Origin: Microvirga terrestris
GTDB lineage: Bacteria > Pseudomonadota > Alphaproteobacteria > Rhizobiales > Beijerinckiaceae
Direction of reading: 5' to 3'
NCBI RefSeq assembly: GCF_015694425.1
Contig: NZ_JADQDN010000002.1
Coordinates: 124,001 to 188,000 of the forward strand
Length of the DNA: 64,000 nt
A program made the position numbers and the translations under genes. Below the pieces are notes generated by a model. It saw nothing but the letters and a program-made list of their open reading frames with translations. It had not been told where the DNA came from and did not search any database. Numbering within the stretch: position 1 is the stretch's first letter; each line of letters opens with the position of its first letter. Below are positions 8,030-16,235 of the stretch, one piece after another.

Positions 8030-8571
8030 CCCTAGAGCCGGAGCCCGAGTTACGGGAGGCTCTTCTGGCGGCGGTTCCCAGCCTCCGCGCCTTTGCCATC
8101 TCGCTCTCAGGCCAGGTCGACAGGGCCGATGATCTTGTTCAGGACACTCTGCTGCGGGCCCTTTCCAATCTGCATCGGTTCGAACCCGGCACGAATCTGA
8201 ATGCATGGCTCTTCACCATCCTGCGCAATCTCTTCCATTCCGAATACAGAAAGCGGCGCCGGGAGGTGGAAGACCCTGATGGCTCCTATGCCGGACGGCT
8301 GAAGGTGCAGCCCGAGCAAGGTGCCCACCTGGATTTCGAGGATTTTCGCAGCGCCCTCTCCCAGCTTCCCTCCGACCAGCGGGAGGCCCTTCTGCTGGTC
8401 GGGGCCTCAGGCTTCTCCTACGAGGAAGCTGCGAACATCTGCGGCTGTGCCGTGGGCACCATCAAGAGCCGCGTGAACCGGGCGCGATTGCGCCTCGCGT
8501 CGCTACTGAATGTTAACGACATCGAGGATCTCGGCCCCGACAGCATGACCCGGGCGGCCCTGCAGGGCTGA
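8026..8571 (+). CDS. ecfG: General stress ECF sigma factor EcfG (ECF15 type)
   Basis: 181 residues. Region 2 is at about 20-85, with QVDRADDLVQDTLLRAL and the FEPGTNLNAWLFTILRN helix. Region 4 is at about 110-165, with LPSDQREALLLVGASGFSYEE and the HTH AANICGCAVGTIKSRVNRAR. It directs RNA polymerase to GGAAC-N16/17-CGTT promoters, many of which lie within 5 kb here, including its own. A hairpin 29 bases after the stop probably ends the operon. Confidence 0.95.
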   Translation: MTLEPEPELREALLAAVPSLRAFAISLSGQVDRADDLVQDTLLRALSNLHRFEPGTNLNAWLFTILRNLFHSEYRKRRREVEDPDGSYAGRLKVQPEQGAHLDFEDFRSALSQLPSDQREALLLVGASGFSYEEAANICGCAVGTIKSRVNRARLRLASLLNVNDIEDLGPDSMTRAALQG

Positions 8572-8600
8572 CGCCATAGAATTCGACACTCCCAAATGCC

Positions 8601-8627
8601 GAACGCCGCCCGATGAAGGCGGCGTTC
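8601..8627 (+). terminator. Hairpin after ecfG (probable terminator)
   Basis: A perfect 10-bp GC-rich stem (8601-8610 with 8618-8627) with a seven-base loop. No T tract follows on either strand, so it may end transcription weakly or only protect the 3' end. It lies between the convergent ecfG and DUF1328 genes. Confidence 0.6.
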
Positions 8628-8651
8628 GACGTCAAATATGCCGTAGTGGCA

Positions 8652-8825
8652 TCACATAGGGCTGCGTCCGCGTAGCAGGCCGATGACGGCCGAGATCGCG
8701 AACAGCACGATTGCGACGAAGAAAATCAGCTTCGCGATTTCAACCGCGGTGCCGGCGATGCCCCCGAAGCCGAACAGAGCTGCAACGAGAGCGATGATGA
8801 GAAAAGTGACTGCCCAACCCAGCAT
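8652..8825 (-). CDS. DUF1328 small membrane protein (YtjA family)
   Basis: 57 residues with two membrane segments: residues 3-20 ([17 protein letters not shown]) and about 30-51. [16 protein letters not shown] sits between and into the second. Length, the W near the N-terminus and the G-I-A-G-T turn fit DUF1328, a widespread inner-membrane family of unknown mechanism that is often stress responsive. The ribosome site GAGGT lies seven bases before the ATG. An exact EcfG promoter is upstream. Confidence 0.88.
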   Translation of the reverse strand: MLGWAVTFLIIALVAALFGFGGIAGTAVEIAKLIFFVAIVLFAISAVIGLLRGRSPM

Positions 8826-8876
8826 GGTGTTACCTCATTAACATGACAATCGACTGTAAGCCGATGATGTTCAAAC

Positions 8877-8902
8877 AACGCCAAGCGCGACTGTAAGGTT
8901 CC
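8877..8902 (-). promoter_or_regulatory. EcfG promoter of the DUF1328 gene
   Basis: Minus strand: GGAAC (8902-8898), 17 bases, CGTT (8880-8877). Exact, about 50 bases before the start codon. Confidence 0.82.
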
Positions 8903-8970
8903 GCGTTTCGTCATTCATTGTGGCTGTTCATCAGTCGTTCAACAGTAATCTTTCAGGCTTTTGTTCACAT

Positions 8971-8995
8971 GGAACTCGACTTCCCCCTGCACGTT
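8971..8995 (+). promoter_or_regulatory. EcfG promoter of a small membrane protein gene
   Basis: GGAAC 8971-8975, 16 bases, CGTT 8992-8995. Exact. It lies inside a longer open frame and thereby shows that the real start is the later ATG at 9024. Confidence 0.8.
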
Positions 8996-9023
8996 TTCAA
9001 GAACACTTTGGGAGAGATGGCCA

Positions 9024-9227
9024 ATGAATCGTTCGGTTGCCCTTCGTGCACTTCTCATCTTTGCTGTTGTTGCTGTCTTTTCAGCGATCACCGGCGTGGC
9101 TTCTCAAGTTGAAATCGCGGAAGTTCTTTTTCTGATCGGCGGCTCTCTCTCGGCGGTCATGCTGTTCTTCGCACGGATGACGCCTTCGCAAAGTCCAGTT
9201 CCGGTGCGCGTGCGCCACAGACGCTGA
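9024..9227 (+). CDS. Small two-helix membrane protein under EcfG control
   Basis: 67 residues. The start at 9024 follows GGAGAGATGG and sits 29 bases after the EcfG -10 element. Two hydrophobic segments: about residues 5-23 (VALRALLIFAVVAVFSAI) and 30-48 (AEVLFLIGGSLSAVMLFFA), then a basic tail ending R-H-R-R. The layout recalls the divergent DUF1328 protein, including VEIAEVLFLI against VEIAKLIFF, so the two may be distant relatives. Function unknown; inner-membrane location inferred. A T-rich terminator follows. Confidence 0.78.
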   Translation: MNRSVALRALLIFAVVAVFSAITGVASQVEIAEVLFLIGGSLSAVMLFFARMTPSQSPVPVRVRHRR

Positions 9228-9252
9228 TTACTCCGGCAGCGCCACGAATATT

Positions 9253-9284
9253 GGGCGGCTCGAAAGAGCCGCCCTTCTTGTTTC
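9253..9284 (+). terminator. Intrinsic terminator between the small membrane gene and the SDR
   Basis: A 9-bp stem (9253-9261 with 9266-9274) with a GAAA tetraloop, followed by TTCTTGTTT. It serves the rightward gene; the convergent SDR ends at its edge. Confidence 0.85.
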
Positions 9285-10143
9285 ACGCCTCCGTAGGATC
9301 GCCTCCATTCGGGTGCAGGACCGATCCGGTGATGTAGGAAGAATCTTCGGATGCCAGGAACAGGTAGGACGGCGCCACCTCGTTCGGCTGGCCTGGGCGC
9401 TTCATGGGCGTGTTCGCGCCGAACTGCTTCACCTTCTCGGCCGGGAAGGTCGAGGGGATCAGCGGCGTCCAAATTGGGCCGGGCGCCACGCCGTTCACGC
9501 GAATGCCCTCAGCCGCAAGCTTCTGCGCCAATGACCGGGTGAAGGCCACGATCGCGCCCTTGGTGGCGCTGTAATCGAGCAGATCACCGCTGCCGCGATA
9601 GGCCGTGACCGAAGTGGTGTTGATGATGGCAGCGCCCTTCTTGAGATGGGGCATCGCCGCCTGCACCATGTAGAAATAGCCGAAGATGTTGGTGCGGAAG
9701 GTGCGGTCGATCTGATCCGGCGTGATCTCGTCGATTTCCTTTTTCGGGTGCTGTTCCGCAGCATTGTTGACGAGCACGTCGAGCTTGCCGAATTTTTGAA
9801 TCACCTGATCCACCGCCGAGCGGCAGAAGCCGGGATCGCCCACATCGCCTGCGATGGTCAGGCACGAGCGCCCTTCCCTCTCCACGAGACGCTTCGTCTC
9901 CTGTGCGTCCTCGTTCTCGTTCAGATACATGATCGCGAGATCGGCGCCCTCGCGGGCAAACAGAACGGCCGTTGCGCGCCCGATGCCACTGTCTCCACCG
10001 GTGATGAGGGCAACCTTGCCTTGCAGCCGGTTGCTGCCCGGATAGCGTGGCTCGTAATCGGGGCGCGGATTCATCTCGGTCTCGTGGCCGGGCTGCTGGT
10101 CCTGGACCTGAGGCGGCAGGGTTTGGTTCTGGTCGGAGCTCAT
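9283..10143 (-). CDS. SDR-family oxidoreductase, general-stress type
   Basis: 286 residues from the ATG at 10143; a longer frame exists, but its extension would cover the promoter region. An N-terminal tail rich in P and Q (to about 35) precedes a classical short-chain dehydrogenase fold: TGGDSGIGRA (NAD(P) loop), LVNNAA, catalytic Ser in NTTSV, Y-S-A-T-K and PGPIWTPL. The tail plus core matches the group of Bacillus general stress protein 39 and YghA-like aldehyde/alcohol dehydrogenases. The substrate is not known. An exact EcfG promoter places it in the stress regulon. Confidence 0.9.
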   Translation of the reverse strand: MSSDQNQTLPPQVQDQQPGHETEMNPRPDYEPRYPGSNRLQGKVALITGGDSGIGRATAVLFAREGADLAIMYLNENEDAQETKRLVEREGRSCLTIAGDVGDPGFCRSAVDQVIQKFGKLDVLVNNAAEQHPKKEIDEITPDQIDRTFRTNIFGYFYMVQAAMPHLKKGAAIINTTSVTAYRGSGDLLDYSATKGAIVAFTRSLAQKLAAEGIRVNGVAPGPIWTPLIPSTFPAEKVKQFGANTPMKRPGQPNEVAPSYLFLASEDSSYITGSVLHPNGGDPTEA

Positions 10144-10213
10144 AGGGTCATCCCTTGTGCGGAAAGGATGCGGGCCTCCTGCCGACCGTAGCGAAAGGCC
10201 GATACAAACGACG

Positions 10214-10241
10214 AAGCCCGCGTTGAAGCTCAACGCGGGCT
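10214..10241 (-). terminator. Hairpin after the permease gene, overlapping the SDR promoter
   Basis: A long perfect inverted repeat (AGCCCGCGTTGA about 10214-10225 with TCAACGCGGGCT about 10230-10241). On the minus strand it is followed by a weakly T-rich stretch, so it can end the permease transcript. One arm contains the -10 element of the SDR promoter. Confidence 0.65.
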
Positions 10242-10256
10242 CGAAAAGCGTGTTCC
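10232..10256 (-). promoter_or_regulatory. EcfG promoter of the SDR gene
   Basis: Minus strand: GGAAC (10256-10252), 16 bases, CGTT (10235-10232). Exact. It would give a leader of about 80 nt before the SDR start. Confidence 0.7.
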
Positions 10257-10268
10257 TGGAAAGGCTGG

Positions 10269-11600
10269 TTAGTGCACGGTCTCAGTGCGGTCCGCCGTGC
10301 TCGGTGCCATGCTCAGGAGGTGGTAGAGGATGATGGCCCCGAAGGTCGCCGTCCCGATACCATCCAGGGTGAAGCCAGCCACATTCAGCTTGAAGTTGCC
10401 GGCGCCCAGAATCAGGGCCACAGCCACCGTGATGAGATTGCGCGGGTTCGAGAAATCGACCCGGTTCTCCACCCAGATCCGACCTGCGGTCGCAGCGATG
10501 AGGCCGAAGACCACAATGGAGAGGCCGCCGAGCACGGGCCCGGGGATCGTGCCGATGAAGGCGCCGAACTTAGGGGAAAGGCCGAGCAGCAGCGCGAAAG
10601 CCGCGGCGATGAGGAAGACCAGCGTGGAATAAATCCGGGTCACGGCCATCACGCCCATGTTCTCGGCATAGGTGGTCATGCCCGTTCCGCCGGAAGCCCC
10701 CGACAACATGGTGGCAATGCCGTCGCCCATGAAGGCACGGCCCAGATAGGGATCGAGGTTGCGGCCCGTCATGGCACCGATGGCCTTGATGTGCCCGAGA
10801 TTCTCGGCCACCAGGATCACGGCCACCGGAGCGATCAGGCTCATGGCGCGCATGTCGAAGACAGGGCTCTGGAAGGACGGCAGGCCGAACCAGGCCGCCG
10901 CGCTGATCTTGGCGAAATCGATGGGCTGGCCGAGGCCCAGCACGTTCGCGCAGATGAAGTAGACCAGGTAGCCCAGCACACCGCCGACCAGCACCGGCAG
11001 GCGACGCCACATGCCGGGCGCATAGACCGCCACCAGGCCGACGGCCACGACGGTGGTAAGCGCGATCCAGCGGGCGAAATCGCTGCCGTTCTGGTTATCG
11101 GGCGTGACCCCGGAGGCGCTGTTGATCGCAATCGGCGCGAGCACGAGACCGATGGCAGCCACGATGGCACCCGTGACCACCGGCGGCATCAGCCGCTCGA
11201 TCCAGCGATGGCCCGCCAGCTGCACAACAAGTCCGACGAGGAAATAGAGCGCACCGGCCGCGATGATGCCGCCGAGCGCCAAGGGGATGTTCGGATTGGG
11301 GCTGCCCACGCTCGCGCCGGTGGCGACGAGGACGGGACCGATGAAGGCGAAGCTGGAGCCCAGATAGCTCGGCACCCGGCCGCCGACCACGACGAAGAAG
11401 ATCAGGGTCGCGATGCCGGAGAACAGGATCGAGACGTTCGGATCGAAGCCCATTAGGATCGGAGCTAGCACGGTTGCGCCGAACATGGCGACCACATGCT
11501 GCAGGCCGACAACCACCATCTGGCCGGTCGGCAGCCGCTCGTCGGGCATGATGACGCCTTCCGTCTTCAAGCTCCATCGCGGCAGGAAACCATCCCTCAT
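10269..11600 (-). CDS. Uracil/xanthine permease, NCS2 family
   Basis: 443 residues from the ATG at 11600, which follows GGGGGT; earlier in-frame starts add an N-terminus unlike the family. About 12-14 membrane segments start at LQHVVAMFGATVLAPILMG. The substrate-site glutamates occur in VAENLGHIKA and YAENMGV, matching the two key Glu of UraA, with the SGASGGTGMTTY stretch between them. NCS2 proteins are proton symporters for uracil or purines; sequence alone does not settle which. No pyrimidine or purine catabolic gene is adjacent. Confidence 0.9.
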   Translation of the reverse strand: MRDGFLPRWSLKTEGVIMPDERLPTGQMVVVGLQHVVAMFGATVLAPILMGFDPNVSILFSGIATLIFFVVVGGRVPSYLGSSFAFIGPVLVATGASVGSPNPNIPLALGGIIAAGALYFLVGLVVQLAGHRWIERLMPPVVTGAIVAAIGLVLAPIAINSASGVTPDNQNGSDFARWIALTTVVAVGLVAVYAPGMWRRLPVLVGGVLGYLVYFICANVLGLGQPIDFAKISAAAWFGLPSFQSPVFDMRAMSLIAPVAVILVAENLGHIKAIGAMTGRNLDPYLGRAFMGDGIATMLSGASGGTGMTTYAENMGVMAVTRIYSTLVFLIAAAFALLLGLSPKFGAFIGTIPGPVLGGLSIVVFGLIAATAGRIWVENRVDFSNPRNLITVAVALILGAGNFKLNVAGFTLDGIGTATFGAIILYHLLSMAPSTADRTETVH

Positions 11601-11777
11601 GACTACACCCCCAAGTATGACATCAAATGTCTGACACCTGGGGCTGCACCGTAGCCTCGCGGCCTGTGGAATGGCTAGGTGCGATAAGGACTTATTAACC
11701 GGCACGACAACCCAAATTCTGGACAAGTGCCGTTTTGACCGTCACATCTCGAACGATAGGCCTCAAGAGGGATCGCG

Positions 11778-12797
11778 ATGCGCAAGAACCATGACGTGCC
11801 GGCGGGCACCGTGCACAGCCTCTGGATCGAGAGCGATTGTCTGAAAAACAACCTGCTCGGCGATCCTTCCCGACGCCGGGTCGACGTCTATGTGCCGGCC
11901 GGACATGACGGCCACAGCCTGCCCCTCCTGGTCGATCTCGTCGGCTACACGGCCGGCGGCCCGGCCCACACCAACTGGAAGAACTACGGCGAGAACGTGC
12001 CCGAGCGCCTCGACAGGCTAATCGGCACCGGCGCCATGCCGCCCGTTGCAGTGGCCTTCCCCGACTGCTTCACGCGTCTTGGCGGCAACCAATATGTCGA
12101 CAGCGCTGCCATGGGCCTCTGGGAGACCTTCCTGATCCGCGAGATGCTGCCCTTCGTCGAGGAGCGCCTCGGTTGCGGCGGCGACGGACGCCGGGGCGTG
12201 TTCGGCAAAAGTTCGGGCGGCTACGGCAGCATGGTGCATGCGCTGCGCCACGGTGGTTCCGTTTGGTCAGCCGCCGCCTCGCATTCGGGTGATGTGGGCT
12301 TCGAATACCTCTACCATTTGGGTGAGTTCGCCGGAGCGCTCCGCCATCTGGTGGATTACGGCATGTCCATCGAAGCCTTCCTCCGCAAGTTAGAGGCAGG
12401 GCCTAAGGCGAAGGACAAGGACTGGCACATTCTGATGCTTCTCGCCCAGGCGGCGAGCTTCGATCCCGACCCGAGCCAGTTCTACGGTGTCCGCCTGCCG
12501 GTGGATCTCGAGACCTGCGAGATCATCGAGGAGCGCTGGGCCAACTGGCTGCGCTGGGACCCGCTGCGCCTAGTGGACGACGCGAAGCATCTGCAGAACC
12601 TGCGCCAGCTCAAGGCCTTCTACATCGATTGCGGAGATATCGACCAGTACAACATGGTCTATGGCTCACGGATCATGCGCCGGAAGCTCGAGGCCGCAGG
12701 TATTTCCCACGTTTACGAGGAATTCCACGACGACCACTCCTCCGTGGACTACCGGATGGACATCAGCCTGCCGCTCCTGGCGAAAGCGCTCGCTTAA
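11778..12797 (+). CDS. Alpha/beta-hydrolase esterase, enterochelin-esterase-like
   Basis: 339 residues, no clear signal peptide. The nucleophile motif G-K-S-S-G-G is at 143-148, with Ser145 the likely nucleophile; VDLVGYTAGGP forms the oxyanion side and FHDDHSS near residue 317 supplies the catalytic His. The fold matches the D-esterase/Fes group (PF00756), acting on esters of siderophores or acylated sugars, but no siderophore genes are near, so the substrate is open. Its 3' end overlaps the convergent flavoprotein gene by four bases. Confidence 0.82.
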   Translation: MRKNHDVPAGTVHSLWIESDCLKNNLLGDPSRRRVDVYVPAGHDGHSLPLLVDLVGYTAGGPAHTNWKNYGENVPERLDRLIGTGAMPPVAVAFPDCFTRLGGNQYVDSAAMGLWETFLIREMLPFVEERLGCGGDGRRGVFGKSSGGYGSMVHALRHGGSVWSAAASHSGDVGFEYLYHLGEFAGALRHLVDYGMSIEAFLRKLEAGPKAKDKDWHILMLLAQAASFDPDPSQFYGVRLPVDLETCEIIEERWANWLRWDPLRLVDDAKHLQNLRQLKAFYIDCGDIDQYNMVYGSRIMRRKLEAAGISHVYEEFHDDHSSVDYRMDISLPLLAKALA

Positions 12798-13741
12798 GCC
12801 CCGCCTGGTTCATCCTCGGTGGGTAGTTCGCAATGATTGTGGATGTGGGTTGCCGCAACGGCTGCGTGGCCCATGCCCACGACGATCTGGTCGAGACCCC
12901 GGACGATGTCGCCGGCCGCGTAGAGGCCCTTGACGGTGGTCTGGCAGTGGCTGTCGACGATCAGGCTGCCCGAGGGGTCGTGCTCTGCGCCTAAGGCGAT
13001 CGCGAGGTCCGAGCGGTACTTGAGGCCAAGCGCCGAATAAAGCACGTCGAAGCGATATTCCTTGCCGGCCAAGTTCACGGCAGAGATCCGGTCGTTCTCC
13101 ATGGCGAGAGACTCGACCGGGGCCTCGACGACCTTGATCCCGTGCTCGTCGAGCCTCCCTTGCTGCTCCGGGTTGAGTTCCAGATGCTGCCCCAAGGTGA
13201 GGAGGGTCACATCCCGGGAATAGGTGCGGGCGATGAAGACCGCCTCCCCTATGCCGTGGGCACCATAACCAATGACGGCGATCTTCCGGTCACGGGATTC
13301 GTAGCCGTCGCAGATCGGGCAGTAGCGGACGAGGCCGCGCTGGACGGCATTGGGTACATTGGGCAAATCAGGCTCGACATCGACCGCTCCCGTGGCGAGC
13401 ACCACCCGGCGGGCGGCGATCTGCCTCGTGGAGCTACTATTGTCCTCCAGCAAGGCAATGAAACGGTCGGGCTGCTTGCGCAGACCCGTGACCATGCCGG
13501 GCAGAATACAGTCCCCATATTGGTCAAGATTCGTCCGAGCCCGGGCCAGGATATCCTTGCCGGAGATGCCCTCGGCGAAAACCGGGATGTTGTGGCTGGT
13601 CGGGATCCAGGACGCCCGTGGGGACCCGCTATCGACCACGGCAAAACGGCGCTTGAACCGGGCCAGATACAAAGCCGTCGTAAGCCCCGCCGGCCCGCCA
13701 CCGACGATCAGGCAGTCCAAGATATCCCCATTGGCCGCCAT
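12794..13741 (-). CDS. Thioredoxin-reductase-like NAD(P)/FAD oxidoreductase
   Basis: 315 residues with the two-dinucleotide-domain layout of low-molecular-weight thioredoxin reductase. GGGPAGL (14-20) binds FAD, C-P-I-C-D-G (141-146) is the redox disulfide, GYGAHGIGEA is the NAD(P) loop and YAAGDIV is the C-terminal FAD contact. The classical active site is CATC. The enzyme may reduce a thioredoxin or act as a disulfide oxidoreductase of the ferredoxin/flavodoxin reductase type. The ATG lies at 13741. Transcribed alone and convergent with the esterase. Confidence 0.88.
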   Translation of the reverse strand: MAANGDILDCLIVGGGPAGLTTALYLARFKRRFAVVDSGSPRASWIPTSHNIPVFAEGISGKDILARARTNLDQYGDCILPGMVTGLRKQPDRFIALLEDNSSSTRQIAARRVVLATGAVDVEPDLPNVPNAVQRGLVRYCPICDGYESRDRKIAVIGYGAHGIGEAVFIARTYSRDVTLLTLGQHLELNPEQQGRLDEHGIKVVEAPVESLAMENDRISAVNLAGKEYRFDVLYSALGLKYRSDLAIALGAEHDPSGSLIVDSHCQTTVKGLYAAGDIVRGLDQIVVGMGHAAVAATHIHNHCELPTEDEPGGA

Positions 13742-14027
13742 CCCACTTCCTTCCTTATATGGACGCAGGAGTCACAACACCTGGGGAGGGAAAAAGATCA
13801 GAAACGCGACATATGCGCTCAAAGCGGCCAGAGGCTTGTCCCGCCTTCAGAGCATCATACTGCCAAACACATGAAATGGCTGCCAAAATTTATTGGGTGA
13901 AACCGCCAAGCCGACGCCAAAATTAGACAAACCGCTGCAGCGCAAGTGCTCTCGCCCAGGCTTCCCTTGTAAAGCATGGAACTGTATGACCTCCCTCAAA
14001 TGAGGCTAGACATAGAAGCTTGGGCGA

Positions 14028-16079
14028 ATGGCTAACACGAGTGCCAAACGACAAAATTATCGCCCCGAGATTCAGGGCATCCGGACGATCGGTGCGCTGC
14101 TGGTCGCTTGTTTTCATATCTGGGGCGGGCGGGTCTCGGGCGGCGTAGACGTGTTCTTCGTCATCTCCGGCTTTCTGATCACGGGTTCGCTCTACAAGGA
14201 AGTTCAGCACAGCCAGACGATTGACGTGATCGCGTTCTGGGGGCGGATCGCCAAGCGCGTCGCCCCCATGGCCTATCTGGTGCTCACCCTCACCCTCGCC
14301 GCCGCCGTGCTGTGGATGCCCCAGTCTCGGCAAGCCGGCTTCTTGTCCGAGGTTCTCTACAGCGCCGTTCATCTTGAGAACATCAAGCTCATGATGAATT
14401 CGGTTGACTACCTAGCCCGTGAGGAGGCTCCCAGTCCGGTTCAGCAGTTCTGGGCTTTGTCGGTCCAGGTGCAATTCTACGCCTTGTGGCCCTTCCTGTT
14501 GCTGGGCGTGGCCCTCGCAGCCCGGAAGCTTCGCGCCGGAGCCTCCGCCTACCTTGCCGCCCTGACAGCGATATTTCTAGGCTCTCTGGCCTATTCCGTC
14601 CTGCAGACGCGGCTTGATCCCTCCCCCACCTACTTCAACACCTTGGCCCGAATGTGGGAGTTTACCCTGGGGGGAATCCTGGCGGTCTCTCTTCCTTATG
14701 TGCGGTTGCCGGAGCGTTTGCGCGAGATCGCCGGATGGGCTGGGCTGCTGCTGGTGGTAAGCTGCGGCTTCTTGGTTCCCGCCTCCGCCCATTATCCTGG
14801 CTATATCGCGCTGTGGCCGACCCTCGGAGCAGGACTGGTCCTCATGTCGGGTGGCGATAGGACGCGGTTCGGCGCTGACCGGATCCTGGCTTGGAGGCCA
14901 CTTGTTGCCATCGGGGAGATCTCGTTCTCGTTCTATCTCTGGCACTGGCCGGTTCTGATCTTTGCCCTTCTCATCAGCGGTAAGACCCAGCTTGGCCTCC
15001 AGGCTGGACTGGCGGTGATCGCGATTGCGCTGGGCGGCGCCTACGTGACCGCCCGCTGTCTGGAGCAGCCAATCCACCGCTCATCGATCGGACAGAGCAA
15101 GGCTTGGCACATCCACTTTATGGGCGTCGCTTTGGCTCTGCCGGTGATTGTTACGGCCAGCGTATGGCTCAATGCAAACGAGAGAGAAGAAGCCCGCCAG
15201 AGAGAAGCCATTGAGCGCAGAAACAAGGACTATCCGGGTGGCTCCCTACCGATATCACGTGCGAACCTGTTGCAGCCGGGGGTTCCGATTTACCCCAAGA
15301 CAAAATGGGTCAAGCACAAGCACCCAAATCGCTGTCAGCAGAATGAGAGAGATCCTGAGGTCACTATGTGCAATTATGGTGTTCAGATAGGAGCACGCAA
15401 GACGATTGCCCTTGTTGGCGGGTCGCACTCGGAACACTGGCTGCCCGCTCTTGAAGGGATCGCTCACGAAAACAATTGGAACATCGTCGCGATTACAAAG
15501 AGCGCATGCGCGTTCATGGATGGTGCAGGGGGACGAGCTCCCCACTGTGTCAAATGGAACGAAAGTGTTCATGATGAACTGAGCAAGCTGAAGCCTGATG
15601 CTGTAGTCATGACGTCGACGCGTCAGTCGGGCAATTCAAAGAATTGGAAAGAGGCGGTCCCTCACGGTTACCTGAAGAGCTGGGAGAGGTTGGCCAAGCA
15701 TGGCATCACCGTGATCGCCATTCGGGATAATTCACGGTTTGGAAAGAACAATCTCGAGTGCGTGGATGCGAACCCAACCGATATCATGAAGTGCGCCCGG
15801 CCTCGGGCTGAAATTTTCGATGAGGTGGATCCTACAACCAGGCTTGAGAATAAGCCGGAGAATGTCAGCTTTATTGATCTTACAGATAGGTTCTGTGACG
15901 ATACACATTGCTTCCCAGTGATCGGCAACGTTCTGGTTCTAAGAGACTCCCATCATATTTCGATCGAATACGCCCGCACACTCGCTACTCCTCTCGGAGA
16001 GCGAATGAGGCAGGTGCGACCGGACTTATTTCAGACTCCTTCCGACACGCGAGAGAGCTCAGTCCTGGAGACAAGGTAG
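14028..16079 (+). CDS. Acyltransferase-3 / SGNH O-acetyltransferase (OafA-like)
   Basis: 683 residues. The N-terminal acyltransferase-3 domain (about 10-360) begins YRPEIQGIRTIGALLVACFH and has about ten membrane helices; the normal catalytic-His region R..A....H is present. A periplasmic SGNH-hydrolase-like domain (about 415-660) follows, with block I as GGSHSEHW and the late D-S-H-H motif in LRDSHHIS. Proteins of this type add O-acetyl groups to O-antigen or peptidoglycan sugars across the inner membrane. The block I Asp of the usual GDSH is Gly here. It opens the polysaccharide locus. Confidence 0.9.
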   Translation: MANTSAKRQNYRPEIQGIRTIGALLVACFHIWGGRVSGGVDVFFVISGFLITGSLYKEVQHSQTIDVIAFWGRIAKRVAPMAYLVLTLTLAAAVLWMPQSRQAGFLSEVLYSAVHLENIKLMMNSVDYLAREEAPSPVQQFWALSVQVQFYALWPFLLLGVALAARKLRAGASAYLAALTAIFLGSLAYSVLQTRLDPSPTYFNTLARMWEFTLGGILAVSLPYVRLPERLREIAGWAGLLLVVSCGFLVPASAHYPGYIALWPTLGAGLVLMSGGDRTRFGADRILAWRPLVAIGEISFSFYLWHWPVLIFALLISGKTQLGLQAGLAVIAIALGGAYVTARCLEQPIHRSSIGQSKAWHIHFMGVALALPVIVTASVWLNANEREEARQREAIERRNKDYPGGSLPISRANLLQPGVPIYPKTKWVKHKHPNRCQQNERDPEVTMCNYGVQIGARKTIALVGGSHSEHWLPALEGIAHENNWNIVAITKSACAFMDGAGGRAPHCVKWNESVHDELSKLKPDAVVMTSTRQSGNSKNWKEAVPHGYLKSWERLAKHGITVIAIRDNSRFGKNNLECVDANPTDIMKCARPRAEIFDEVDPTTRLENKPENVSFIDLTDRFCDDTHCFPVIGNVLVLRDSHHISIEYARTLATPLGERMRQVRPDLFQTPSDTRESSVLETR

Positions 16080-16235
16080 ACACTTGGCGCTGCAGCAGTG
16101 TACCTCTGCAGCGCGCTGAAGACTGAGGAAGCCAGTCATGTGAGAGTTAGTGCTCTAGACCGGATGCAGCAAGTATGTCCCAAATACTTTGAATTCCGCA
16201 TTAGGCTGCAATTCGTCCTTCCTCCAAACGACAAA

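Noticed and set aside
10272-11456. 394-codon plus-strand frame opposite the permease
   Set aside because: Repetitive D/H/R/G-rich translation typical of an antisense shadow of a membrane protein gene.
13142-13900. 252-codon plus-strand frame opposite the flavoprotein
   Set aside because: Shadow of the thioredoxin-reductase-like gene, whose motifs are unmistakable.
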